Assembly: GCA_964030475.1 (NCBI GenBank)
Contig: CAXIPT010000001.1
Coordinates: 19,908,994 to 19,972,993 of the forward strand
Direction of reading: 5' to 3'
Source: Tethya wilhelma
Taxonomy: Eukaryota > Porifera > Demospongiae > Tethyida > Tethyidae
DNA length: 64,000 nucleotides
Below are positions 35,823 through 47,749 of the stretch, one piece after another. The notes under the pieces are model-generated. The model worked only from the letters and a program-made list of their open reading frames with translations. It did not search any database and had not been told where the DNA came from. The translations under genes and the position numbers were made by a program. Position 1 is the stretch's first letter. Every line of letters starts with the position of its first letter.

Positions 35823-36161
35823 GTGTATATATTTAAAGTCCTAGCTTGGTCGAATTTGTGGTTGGATATTACTAAAATTATTGACAGCCTGCACATTGCC
35901 AACCACAAGGACAGAAGGTGCCGTGAGTCCTACAGCCCAGAACAATTAAAAAAAGACCATCCACACATGAACACTATGTGCTGCGAGCAAACTTTTGCTT
36001 GGCTGTCGAGATACAAAAGGATATTGAGCTCGATGCCAAAGACCCATCACCACTTCTACCTGCACCGGATGGTGAAGAGAAGAAACGCATACATTGAAAG
36101 ATGTTACATGCAAGGAAAGCGTCCAGTGGTGCCGAATGTGAAGGCTGCACAACCCCAGTGA
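35823..36161 (+). pseudogene. transposase C-terminal fragment (probable)
   Basis: A 112-codon frame without a convincing start codon encodes HKDRRCRESY, then NTMCCEQTFAWLSRYKRIL and a His/Phe/Tyr-rich helix. This recalls the C-terminal part (CEQ-F-WL-..-Y..I) of DDE-type transposases of animal DNA transposons, though I cannot name the superfamily with certainty. Its position inside a terminal-inverted-repeat element supports this. No catalytic core precedes it; the minisatellite occupies that place. Confidence 0.5.
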
Positions 36162-37912
36162 CTATTTCAGTATAATATTATAGTTAAAGTTAGTCTGAGT
36201 CATGTTATTGAATAATATTCATAAAATTAATGTCAATGTCAGCTCAGATCGCCGACCGAGCGCACGTCTATTCATAATTTAGTTTACAAATTTACAAATA
36301 GCTACCCATAAAATCATAAATTTGAGTAAGTTGTCTATTCAAAGTTTACAAATAGCTACCCAGAAAAAGTAGAGTCGTGAGAACCACGATAACCACGAGA
36401 ACCAGTTATCAACGGTCGCTAGACGGTCCAACTTCTTCCTGGCCCTGCGTGAGGTACTACACTATGTTAGTATCTTGCAGCAAAAAAACTTGACGCAATC
36501 ACTTGCTTCTAAGTGGAAAATCTTTCGTGGTTTACAATCCTCGTTCAATATTCGGAAAAATTGATTTTTGGGGGTATTTTCGGTCACCCAATGAAGATGA
36601 GCTCAGCAACTGCCATGAGTCAGAATTTGCGAACCATATGCCCCCACATTAGTTTGTTGGCCTGTTTAGATTACTATGAAAAAATGAGATAATATATAGC
36701 AGCATTTCTTTGTTTGTATTTTTGTATTGTTCTGAACTGTCATAATTTCGAAATTTTCGCCATTGTTCTATTTTGTGGTACCATACGGTACTGAGACTTT
36801 GACCTCCCGCTACCAGACTGCAGCACCAGTACAAGAAAGTAGGGGTGTAGTAATACCAGAAAGGACTGGAGATTATTGTAGTGCTGTCATATTGCCGCTG
36901 CTGCCCTTCGTTTGAGTAGGAGAGCTAAAGTGCTGAAGTTTTGGTAGATTGTGGCGCTTTTGCAAACAAGACTACAAGGAACATTATTTACTGTCCCGTC
37001 TAGAACAAACAACGATGAACTAGAACAAGGGAGCTAGAGACAGCTGAGTAGTGCCACAGTATGTGGAACACTTCAGCTTTGAGCAAAAGTCCTCTGTCTG
37101 TAGCTGAAAGTGATTTGTTTACAAAGTGACCAGAAATAAACCGTGACCGAAATTACCCCGTTTTACCTTATAATTTTCTTGCCCGTTGTCAAGTGGTTGT
37201 TAAGTTTTACAGTGGTCTATAAATGCTATACAGTCCCTGCTACTGTGTACATTTTGATAGGAGGGCATATACAGATCCCTGTGGTTAGGGAAATTGTGTT
37301 ATACAGACCCTCAAGCAAGTAGTGTGCAAAAAATTACAAGCTATTGCGCAATAGTTATTGTTGCTACGCGTGGAACAGCTGGGTTCAAAGTTCACGCTAG
37401 TCTTCTTACAAGCACGGCTTTTTTTGCTTCTGTGACTAGCCAAAACTCAAAACGAACAGCGTTGACAATAGCAGCAGACATCAGAGAGGTTCTATCAGCA
37501 AGAAAAGTCGGTGAGCTGCAAATATTCAACCTTCAATTCTGTGCCACCGTATATGGTGTCCGATAGGCTCAGCCTGGCAGTACAGAACGGTGCTGTCCAA
37601 CGCTCCACGGCTGTTGCTGTTATAGCTGTAGCGATGTGAAACAGCAGAGTATTTTCCTTTTGGCTGTTAACAGGTACATTCAGAACAGTTTTCTAGAAAC
37701 TCAAGTCTTTTTCTGGATAGGATTGCTTTTTTCTGGACAGTTCAAGTTTCTTGAAAGAGTTCAATTGTCATTTTCCGGATACGTTGTTGTTGAAAAGATC
37801 GAGAAATTCGAAAAAATGGCTTGCAACTTACGAAGCTAGCTATTTATAGTGTGCCAATTGTTTGTTGCCAGGAAGTTTTTTTTACCATAGTAGCAGGGCA
37901 AGAAAACACTTA

Positions 37913-38019
37913 TTGACCAATCATTCGGTTTGTATGGAATATACAGTGCATTCACCCTCGGGCTATCGCCCTCGGGTATCAGGCACTGTATATTCCATAC
38001 AAACCTCATGCTTGGTCAA
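37913..38019. repeat. long hairpin, copy 1
   Basis: Nested inverted repeats: ttgaccaa with ttggtcaa outside, a 23-bp perfect arm (core tgtatggaatatacagtgc) inside, and a central ccctcggg palindrome pair. Could fold into a stable cruciform or RNA hairpin. Confidence 0.85.
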
Positions 38020-38762
38020 TAACTATAACTTCTTGCCCGTTGTCAAGTGGTTGTTAAGTTTTACAGTGGTCTATAAATGCTATACAGTCCCTGCTACTGT
38101 GTACATTTTGATAGGAGGGCATATACAGATCCCTGTGGTTAGGGAAATTGTGTTATACAGACCCTCAAGCAAGTAGTGTGCAAAAAATTACAAGCTATTG
38201 CGCAATAGTTATATTGTTGCTACGCGTGGAACAGCTGGGTTCAAAGTTCACGCTAGTCTTCTTGTAGGCTTTTTTTGCTTCTGTGACCAGCCAAAACTCA
38301 AAAAGAACAGCGTTGACAATAGCAGCAGACATCAGAGAGGTTCTATCAGCGAGAAAAGTCGGTGAGCTGCAAATATTCAACCTTCTGTAGTGCCGCGGTG
38401 GCTCAGCCTGGCCGCCTAGTATACTGAACGGCCCCGTTGCTGTCCCGGGCCAACGCTCCATGGCTGTTGCTGTTTTAGCTGTAGCGATGTGAAACAGCAG
38501 AGTGTTTTCTTTTGGCTGTTTACAGGTACATTCAGAACAGTTTTCTAGAAACTTAAGTCTTTTTCTGGATAGAATTGTTTTTCCTGGACAGTTCAAGTTT
38601 CTTGAAAGAGTTCAATGTCTTTTTCTGGATACGGTTGTTGTTGAAAGATCGAGAAATTCAAAAAAATGGCTTGCAACTTACGAAGCTAGCTATTTATAGT
38701 GTGCCAATTGTTTGTTGCCAGAAAGTTTTTTTAACCATAGTAGCAGGGCAAGAAAACACTTA

Positions 38763-38869
38763 TTGACCAATCATTCGGTTTGTATGGAATATACAGTGCA
38801 TTCACCCTCGGGCTATCGCCCTCGGGTATCAGGCACTGTATATTCCATACAAACCTCATGCTTGGTCAA
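38763..38869. repeat. long hairpin, copy 2
   Basis: The same 107-bp structure as at 37913-38019, identical in its arms. It ends about 60 bp from the 3' end of gene I, so it may lie in that gene's 3' flank or UTR. Confidence 0.85.
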
Positions 38870-38928
38870 TAACTATAACATATAGATATATGCCCCTTTT
38901 TCTATAGACATAAGATACAAATTTCAGA

Positions 38929-41900
38929 TCAGGCTTGTGAAGCATACTTCATTTCCAATTGTCTCAGTTTTTCTTCTAATTGATCACGCTCAAATCTGAT
39001 GATTTCTTTTTCTAAATAGTCCACTACGTTTAGCATAACAGAGTCACCTCCCTTTCTGTGTTCTTTGAGAAACCGTGTCAAGAAAGGAAACTCTCTAAAT
39101 TTCTTCCTCTCTGCTTTGGTTTTCACATATTTCTCTGAGAATTGAAGTAGGAGAGCTATCAGGCCAGCAATGGCTGGAGCAGCACAAGAAGTGCCTGTAC
39201 TACAGACTGAGGTTTCTCTACCAGTTGCATCAGGGTGGATCACAGCTTCTCCTGGTGCAAAACAGTTGATGTCCTCTGGAGGATTCATGTCCATCTTGTA
39301 GCCTGTTTGGTTATGAGCTCCAACACAGATAACTTCTGATTCACTAGCTGGAAATTGAACGCCTCCTTCCAACTTTCCATAGTTGCCAGCAGTAGCAACC
39401 ATGACAACTCCTAGCTCCCTGAGGTGTTTTATGAGGCGGGCCATTTCCTGTTGGTTGCTATCATCAGGAGTGTACTTCAAACCAAAGGATATTGAAATGA
39501 TATCAGGGGCATATTTTTTATTTTCTTTCTTCATTTTGATGAGATCTTTCAGGGCATTGATAATCGACTTCTCATGATATGTAGCTCCAACTGAACAAAT
39601 CCATAGAGTTGATTTAGGGGCTACCCCTCCACTCTTGACATCACCAAATGGCTCTCCTCCAGCAACAAAAGCAGCCATTGTTCCGTGACTAGCATTCCTG
39701 GCATTCCTTTCTGGTGCACCCCATTCACCAGTGGTCTTTCCTTCCTTTTCAAGGTATCTACATCCTCGTAATCGTCCTTCGGCAGAGGCTCCTGTGAATC
39801 CTTTATGTCCGTGGTTGACACCATTGTCTATTATAGCAATTACGATGCCTTCTCCATTTAGTTTGTCGTGGATTTTGTTTAGTTCCCAAATTGCAGGAGC
39901 AGAAGTATCGATTCCTGACATTGTAAGAGGAGTGGCCACTCTTTGGAAATCACTAACAACTGATGTTTGTTTCTCATCTGATGGTGTGGTTTGTTTACAT
40001 GCTTCTTTCAACATCTCAATCATACGGACATTTGGTTCCTTGTGACATTCAAAGGCAAATTGAATAAGTGTTTTGTTGTCGATAGTTTTTAGTGTAAAAT
40101 CAGCACCTTTGTGCAAAAACAGTTCCACTACATCAGGAGAGTTTGATTTCACAGCATAAAACAGAGCAGAACATCCTCTCACATCCAATATCTCTAGTTC
40201 AGCACCATGTTCTAATAGTTGTTGTACAATAGCAACATTTCCTCTCTCACTTGCTAGCATGAGGGCCGAATGTTTGTTATAATTTGTCTGGTTTACATCT
40301 ACATCCTTCTCTAGTAGCAGCTGTTCAATACATGTTGTGTTGCCTCTTTGGCTTGCCATCATTAATGGGGTGTTCCCATTTTTATCCTGTAAATCAGAAA
40401 GAGCACCTCGATCTAATAGTAGCTTTACGATTTTCGCATGACTACTTCTGGTTGCTACCATCAGTGCACTCTCCTGAGATTTATTTTGTAAGTCTACGTC
40501 AATGTCTTTTCTTTCTAACAGAAGTTCCACACATGTTACTTGACCTCCTCGACTTGCCACTATCAAAGCACAATCTCCAACATTATTCTGTGTGTTCACT
40601 TGAACACCATGTTTTACAAGGAGCTCTACAAGATCTTCAAGTCCACGTGAGACAGCTTCTATCAAAAGAGTAGTACCATTGTACGCAGTATCAACGTTAG
40701 CTTTGTATTTCAGAAATAGTTTTGCAAGTGAATGGCTGGGGTCACTGTCTGATTCATAATTGTGCTGAATGTGATTTATAAGGGCCGAGCTAAAGAATTC
40801 ATTCTGAAGCACATCTTTTGAAGCATGACTGAGAAGATCTTCAATTATAGACAATGCTGATTGAATATTCTCTTTACGTAAGTAGAAATTGGCTGCGTCA
40901 TATGTTTGTATGGCTGTTGATAGAACATCTACATTGACGTTTGCTCGATGAGATAAAAGTTCTTTTACTGTTCTTACATGGAGGTTGTTAATTGCACATT
41001 TTAGTGGTATGTGCCCAGTGCTGTTTTTTAAATCAGGTTGAGCACCATGGTCTAACAGTAGCTTTAAAATTTCCACATGACCACTTCTAGTTGCTATCAA
41101 AAGTGGATTCTCCTCAGATCTATTACATAAGTCTATGTCAATGTCATTTCTTTCTAAAAGAAGTTCAACACATTTTACTTGACCTCCTCGACTTGCCACT
41201 ATTAAAGCACAATCTCCAGCATTATTCTGTGTGTTCACTTGAACACCATGTTTCACAAGGAGCTCTACAAGGTCTTCAAATCCACGTGAGACAGCTTCTA
41301 TCAGTAAGGTAGTACCATCATACACAGCATTAACGTTAGCTTTGTATTTCAGAAATAGTGTAACAAGTGTATGGCTGGGGTCAGTGTCTGATTTATTGTG
41401 ACGCCAGCTGAGAGGGAGTTTGTTTATGAGGACTGAGCTAAAGAATTCATTCTGAAGCACATCTTTTGAAGCGTGACTAAGAAGATCTTCAAATATAGAC
41501 AATGCTGATGGGATATTTCCTTTATGAAGTTTAGAATTTGCTGTGTCATATGTTTGTAAAGCTGTTGATAGAACATCTACATCAACTTTGGCTCCATGAG
41601 ATAACAGTTCCTTTACTATCTTTACGTGGTGGTTGTCAATTGCACATTTTAGTGGTGTGTTCCCTTTTCTATCCTGTATATCTGAGACAGCACCGTGGTC
41701 CAACAGTAACTTTACAACTTCCAAATGACCACTTCTAGTTGCTATCAAAAGTGCATTCTCCTCAGATCTATTGCGTAAGTCTATGTCAATGTCTTTTCTT
41801 TCAAACAAAAGTTCCACACATTTTACTTGACCTCCTCGACTTGCCATTATCAAAGCACAATCTCCAACACTATTCTGTGTGTTCACTTGAACACCATATT

Positions 41901-43444
41901 TTACAAGGAGCTCTACAAGGTCTTCAAGTCCACGTGAGACAGCTTCTATCAATACAGTAGTACCATTGAACACAGCATCAACATTAGCCTTGTATTCCAA
42001 AAATAGTCTTGCAAGTGTACAGTGTTGGTAGCGAGGTGGACTGTGATGAATTTTGCTAATCAATTTTATAAGGGCCAAGCTAAACAATTCATTTTGAAGC
42101 ACATCGTTTGAAGTGTGACAGAGAAGATCTTCAATGATAGACAAGGCTGATTGAATATTCTCTTTACGAAAGTGGAAATTTGCTGTGTCGTATGTTTGTA
42201 CAGCTGTTGATAGAACATCTACATCAACTTTTGCTCCATGAGATAAAAGTTCTTTCACTGTCTTTGTGTGGTACTTCTTAACTGCACATTTTAGTGGTGT
42301 GTGCCCTTCATGAATCACATTAGCATTGGCACCATGCTCCAGTAGCAGACATACTACTTCATAAGACCTGTCTTCTTTGTTTGCATATCCAATACCAATG
42401 ACGTTGACTAAAATGTGTCCATTGTCGCTAACATTTGCACTACTCTTGATCAATAGTTCTACCAGCTTTGTATTGTATCTCCCACAAGCTAATGATAAAG
42501 CAGAAGTTCCATTAGAAGTTCTGTAATTCAAATCAGCACCATAGTTCAGCAGCATCTGTGCCGTGTCAATGTCATCATTACTACTTGCAATCATTAGAGG
42601 TGTTTGTCCGCGACTATCTACACCATTGACATCAACTCCATTTTCAAGCAATAGTTTTAAGCATTCCAGATACTTAATCTTTCTACTACGCTCACATCGG
42701 AAATCTACTAAAACAGCCAACAATTTCCTGTACTTTTCATCTTTGACATTAACGCCATGTTGTATAAGGAGCTGGGCACACTCTGTATGGCCCCGTTTAC
42801 ATGCATAGGCCAAAGGTGAATGTTTTGGCCATAGTTTAGGATCCGATTCTGTCGAGGTGATATCGGCACCGTGATCTAAAAGAAGCTCAAGCAGTCTGGT
42901 TTGACCACGGGAGGCCACTTCATTTAAACAATCTTGGTGAATGCTGGAACCATTTTCTAATAGTAACACAGCTGCGTCATATTGGTTGTTGGCGGTAGCT
43001 TGATACAAGGCACTCCTAGTAGATAGGTGACTGAACTCACTGTCCCCCACATAGTCAACAAGTGCTCCCTTTTCAATCAAAACTTTCATGACTTCAACAT
43101 ACCCTTTGGCAGCAGCAGCAGACAATGGAGTGATAGTATTACGGTCACCAGACACTATATTCACCTCAACATCTTCTCTCTGTACGAGGAGCTTCACCAC
43201 TTCCAGTTGACCTGTCTCACAGGCAGCAATGAGAGGGGGTTGGGGATCGGGACTACCAGGTTTGGGCATGGATATTATAGCTCTCTGGTTTGGGCTTTAC
43301 AGGGCTAGGACTCTTGTAGTTCAGGTCAAATCCCTCTGGTATCAGAGATAGAATGGAAGAAACACGTTCAACGTCTCCAATATGTGCAGCTGTTGTTAGT
43401 TGAGTTCGATAGGAGTCTACTTTCTTGTAATCTACACTAGCCAT
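38929..43444 (-). CDS. gene I: long ankyrin-repeat protein with S8 subtilisin-like protease (5' frame disrupted)
   Basis: The family start MASVDYKK is at 43444, but a 28-bp insertion at 43268-43295 shifts the frame after about 55 residues. The long frame, 1,446 codons, opens at an ATG at 43269 that the insertion itself creates. ANK repeats fill about 1,130 residues and include three tandem copies of a block of about 214 residues (40385-42305). The S8 protease follows with Asp near 1146 (IIDNG), His near 1194 (SHGTMA), Asn near 1295 (ATAGNYG) and Ser near 1360 (GTSCAAP), numbered from 43269. It ends in a coiled-coil (LEEKLRQLEMKY). The gene J fragment preserves the undisturbed 5' sequence. Either translation restarts at 43269, giving a protein lacking the family head, or the allele is damaged. 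Confidence 0.82.
40385..42305 (-). repeat. three tandem ~640-bp units inside gene I
   Basis: Three consecutive blocks (about 41666-42305, 41026-41665 and 40385-41025) each encode TPLKCA, then VKELLSH..VDVDVLSTA, a SALSI.EDLL.H segment, a NGTT.LIEAVSRG..DLVELL repeat, GDCALI.ASRGGQV and a final LLDHGA repeat. They are in frame and about 80-90% alike by eye, implying intragenic unequal crossing-over that lengthened the ANK array by two units. Genes A, B and F carry one such block. Confidence 0.85.
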
Positions 43445-43498
43445 GATGATCTTTTTCCTTCAAACTACAGGCAGGATGCATATGTGGGGGAGGAGAGG

Positions 43499-43509
43499 GG
43501 GAAAATCCC
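43499..43509 (-). promoter_or_regulatory. candidate NF-kB/Rel site upstream of gene I
   Basis: GGGATTTTCCC on the coding strand, 55-65 bp before the ATG at 43444, identical to the site before gene A and in the same context with the GC-rich block. The rest of 43510-43992 is the 3' flank of the phosphorylase fragment, homologous to 8090-8463, with no gene. Confidence 0.4.
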
Positions 43510-43992
43510 TATATGAGCCCAGCCCCTGCCCCGCCGCAATATTAATTTCCTGTTGTAATGAAAATGTGCACAGTATGTTGTAGCAAATTCTGCCTTTTGA
43601 TCCCACCACAATCAGTGTTGAATTTGACCTCAACATAATATTATAGATAACAACTACAAGAACTTCTCTAAACAAAAACAATGGAATTTTAGTATTATAT
43701 GAACAATAGAGTGAGAGTGTATCTTTTACAAAGAAGTAGAAAAGTTACAACACGTACTACAGCTAGGACTGACAGTGTGTTGACTGTACCATAACTATAT
43801 ATAAAACTGAATCTACTATTGAAACTATAGTAAATTGTGAGAGTATCAAAACGTCAACAAAGATCTAACTTGTTAATTCATTTTCTAAACTGTATGTTAA
43901 CAAAATTTACTTGTAACTAAAAATAAGTATGCATTTGTATAGTAGTATTGCATGACTAATCTTTATTGTTTACTTGTTTACACTTTAATGCA

Positions 43993-44390
43993 TCAAGGCA
44001 CAAACTTTGCCCCTCCTCCAGTCTCTTCAAGGCAGTAATGGACGAAATCAGCAGCTGCTTTGGCTGCAGTGAACTGCCAGTCATTGTTCTTTTGGTTGTC
44101 TCCATAGTTGGCAACTCCTTTGATCACAATCACACTAAGAGGTCGGTGTTTAGTTCCATGTTCCATCCACTCAATCATGTTCAGCAATGAGCAGCCTTCC
44201 ATTTCACCTCCGATGGTTTGAGACATTAGATCCATGTAATGGTCCTTCAGTGATCTTGATCTCAACAATGTCTCACAGCTCACAATGGTGCCTACTTTAG
44301 CTTCAGAAGTTCGTTGTTGCTTTGCTTCAGCAGTTTGTCCTTGCTTTATTGATACCTCAAAATTTTTTAATGTTTTCCATTCATAAGTCT
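43993..44390 (-). pseudogene. nucleoside phosphorylase-like domain, 3' fragment at a gap
   Basis: The frame enters from the N at 44391 and encodes the C-terminal 132 residues of the PNP_UDP-type domain of gene B (TYEWKTLKNFEVSIK ... GGEMEGCSLLNMIEW ... VIKGVANYGD ... GGAKFVP), about 93% alike. The Asp of VADYGD is kept, though the preceding Asp is Asn (VANYGD). Upstream of the N is a death domain belonging to gene H, so the two are probably not one gene. It is the 3' end of a B- or E-type gene whose body is lost in the gap. Confidence 0.75.
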
Positions 44391-44391
44391 N

Positions 44392-47300
44392 ATGATTGAA
44401 GTTTTCAATTTTACCAGCCAATTCATTCTGGTCAATGGCTCTCAGTGCCACACACAGACTCCTCCATGTTGGGGGACCACTGGTATCTGCCACATCATCC
44501 TCTTGTCTCAGCCAGGCATCCACCATCTCATCAGGAAGAGGGTCTAACCTCTTGAGCTTTGATCTCCAAAGGCCAAGAGCCTGGCCTAGGAGGAGGATGT
44601 CAGAATTTTCTAGACTTCTTACAAATTGCACAATTTTAAGGTGATCTTTTTCTGTAAGAACTGCAGCTGGATGGAAGGAGAAAGGGGAAAAATGTGTACA
44701 GGTGAGAATGACATAGATGTGTACACTAACCTATTTTGTGTTGTGATGTACCTGGAGATGTAGCTTCACAAAGGCAACCATCTTTCTCTGCTAATTTTTC
44801 ATTGTCTTCCTGTAATTGCTTATTTTTCTTATCAGATTGTTTCTTTTCATATTCAATGATTTTTCTTTCAAAGTAGGAGACCGGATCAAGCATTATGGGA
44901 TCACCTCCCTTCCTGTGTTCTTTAAGAAACTGTTTCAAGAAAGTAGGATCTCGATACTTCTTCTTTTTAGCTTCATCTTCCACATACTTCCCTGAGAACT
45001 GAAGTAGGAGAGCTATCAGGCCAGCGATGGCTGGAGCAGCACAAGAAGTACCTGAACTTCTCTCATATGTTTTGGAATCGGTTGCACCTGGGTGTAACAC
45101 AGCTCTCCCTGGAGCAAAACAGTCGATGTTTCCTGGTGGATTAATGTTCATCTTGTCTCCTACTTCACCATGAGCTCCCACACAAATCACCTCGGGTTCA
45201 ACGGCTGGAAATAGAATACCTCCTTCACAGTTTCCAAAGTTACCGGCAGCAGCAACTATGACTACTCCTAGGTCCCTAAGAGTTCGCAAGTGGCTGGCCA
45301 TTTTGATTTGATTCACATCATCAGCAATGTATTTTAAACCAAACGAAATCGAAACGACATCAGGTGCATATATTTTATTTTCTTTCTTTATTTTGATAAG
45401 ATCTTTCAGGGCATTGATAATAGAAAATTCATTAAAGTGCTTTCCAACAGAACAAATCCAAAAAGTTGATTTAGGGGCAACCCCTCCACTCTTGACATCA
45501 CCAAATGGCTCTCCTACAGCAACAAAAGCAGCCATTGTTCCATGACTAGCTTTCTCACCACTAATAGGTGCACCCAATTCACCAGTGGTCTCTCCTTCCT
45601 TTTCAAGGTATCTACGTCCTCGTAATCGTCCTTCAGCAGAGGCTCTTGTGAATCCTTTATGTCCGTGGTTGACACCATTGTCTATTATAGCAATTACGAT
45701 GCCTTCTCCATTCAGTTTGTCATGGATTTTGTTCAGTTCCCAAATTGCAGGAGCAGAAGTATCGATTCCTGACACTGTAAGAGGAGTGGCCACTCTTTGG
45801 AAATCACTAACAACTGATGTTTGTTTCTCATCTGATGGTGTGGTTTGTTTACATGCTTCTAGCATGAGGGCTGTATGTAGCTTGTTGTTTTGATGGTTGA
45901 CAGCCTCAGAGTCCACTCTTGGCAGCAGCTGTTTAACAATTTGTGTGTCACTTCTTTGGCTAGCTACAATGAGAGGGGTGTCCCTATTTATATTCTGTAA
46001 ATTAGGTTGGGCACCATGGTCTAATAGAAGCCTTGTTATCTCACTGTGACCACATCTAGTTGCTACTATCAGTGCACTCTCTTCAGATCTATTGCGTAAG
46101 TTTAAGTCTCTATATTTATTTCCCAAAAGAAGTTCCACACATTTGGTTTTACCTTTCTCACTTGCTACTATAAGTGCTGAATCTCCATTGCTATTCTTCA
46201 AGTTTACTTGAGCACCATGATCTAACAGAAGCTTAGTGAAGTCTTGAAGACCATGTGAGACGGCCTCTATCAATGCTGTGGTACCATTGTACATGGCATT
46301 GACATTGGCTTTGAATTGCAGAAGTAATTTGACAACTTTATAGTTACTGCTGTCAGCTGATCCACAGCGACCTTCTTGAACTGCTTGTACGAGAAATGAA
46401 CTAACCATTCCATCTCGAATCGCATCTTCAGAAGCATGTTTGAGGAGAAGCTCAAGAATAGGTAATCTCAAAATTGTACATTCAAAAGCTTTTGCAAGAA
46501 CAAGTGCATCGGGGATTCCTCCATATTTTAATAGTTCTTTTATTATCCTCTCGTTACATATCTGAACAGCACACATCAGTGGTGTACTAGGCCTTCCATT
46601 GACATTGATAAGTAAATTGACATCAGCTTTGTTATCAAGGAGAAGCTTTATGGTGTTGTAGTCAGTGTTCTCAGTCAGGTGAGTATGCCTAAAGTCAGGC
46701 ACATGAAGAATGATTCTTGACAAAATGGGCCCATTCTCGGTAACATGGTTAACATTTGCACCATTCTTAATCAACAATTTGGCCAGATCTGTATCACGTC
46801 TATGACAAGCAAAAGACAGGGCAGTTTGTCTATGTTTAGTCATTACATTAACATCAGCTCTATACTTCAACAGCAGCTGAGCAGTATCAATGTCACCACG
46901 CCTACAGGCCAGAGTCAGAGATGTTTCTCCATCATCATCATCTGCCTCATCGACATCTACTCCTTGTTCAAGTAACATTGTCACAAACTCTTTGACGCCC
47001 TTAAGTTTGTTCTGTCTCCTAGTCACAACAGCCAACAGACCCTTGTGTCGCTCTTTATCAGTGACATCAACACCACATTCTATCAGAAGCCGAGCACATT
47101 CCCAAGAGCCACAATCACATACTTTTATCAATAATGATTTTCCACTTTGAGGATCAGTTGAATTGATATCAGCACCATGGTCCAACAACAGCTTGAACAG
47201 TCTCATTTTTTCAGTACTACTACCATGACCAGGAGGATAGGCTCGAGCACTGTCTGGCGGATCAAAAGTACCTCTGCCAGGAAGAACTGTCATCAGAAAA

Positions 47301-47749
47301 TAATAACTGTGATGAAGGCTGACTCCATTTTTAAGCAGCAGTTCTGCTGCTTCATATTGGTTGTAAAAGAGAGCTTGATACAAAGCACTCTTGTTCCATT
47401 GATGGTCACGTACACCCTCTCCCACATAGTCAATTGAGGCACTATTTTGTATCAAAACTTTCATGACTTCAACATACCCTTTGGTAGCAGCAGCAGACAA
47501 TGGAGTGATACTACTACGGTCACCTGACACTATATTCACCTCCACATCTTCTCTCTGTACGAGGAGCTTCACTACTTCCAGTTGACCTGTCTCACAGGCA
47601 GCAATAAGAGGGGGCGTGGGAGTGGTATAGTTCAGGTCAAATCCTTCAGGTATTTCAGATAGAATGGAAGAAACACTTTCATTGTCTCCAGTACGTGCAG
47701 CTGTAGTTAGTCTAGCTCGATAGTCACTGACTGAATCTAAAGTAGCCAT
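44392..47749 (-). CDS. gene H: ANK - subtilisin-like protease - third-type death domain
   Basis: Exon 1, 44752-47749, starts MATLDSVSDYRARL and encodes ANK repeats (to about 640), an S8 protease (Asp near 688 IIDNG, His near 735 SHGTMAAFVA, AAAGNFG, Ser near 900 GTSCAAP) and a coiled-coil. A 91-bp intron (ccag|gtaca to tgcag|ttctt) in phase 1 leads to exon 2, 44392-44660, encoding a death domain (IVQFVRSLENSDILLLG, DEMVDAWLRQED, PPTWRSLCVALRAIDQ) that runs into the N at 44391. Compared with gene D, 83 codons are missing in frame at 45859-45863 (ALML joined to EACK), so the last ANK repeats before the protease are lost. A protease and a death domain in one chain link proteolysis to death-fold signalling. 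The 3' end is missing. Confidence 0.83.

Larger units (their letters stand above)
34783..37171. mobile_element. 2.4-kb DNA transposon-like element with 29-bp terminal inverted repeats
   Basis: The left end (34783-34811) and the right end (37143-37171) match in inverted orientation at 27 of 29 positions and share the core ggggtaatttcggtcac. Inside are a minisatellite (35047-35705), a tandem 58-bp repeat (about 35723-35820), and a transposase-like fragment (35823-36161). A further cggtcac copy lies at about 36580. A clear target duplication was not identified; TA is possible. Non-autonomous or decayed. Confidence 0.7.
37175..38879. repeat. 855-bp tandem duplication, two copies
   Basis: Copy 1 (37175-38029) and copy 2 (38030-38879) are about 95% alike with small indels, both beginning ttcttgcccgttgtcaagtg. 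Each contains a long hairpin near its end. The first copy directly abuts the transposon end at 37171. Open frames inside (for example 38195-38596, minus) are not conserved between the copies and resemble nothing known. Confidence 0.85.

Noticed and set aside
38195..38596. 133-codon minus-strand frame
   Set aside because: It lies in the 855-bp tandem repeat and is disrupted by indels in the other copy; no recognisable domain.
43993..44660. Single gene encoding death domain plus phosphorylase
   Set aside because: The apparent fusion spans the N at 44391; the two halves match different paralogs, and the ROC-COR part expected between them is missing.
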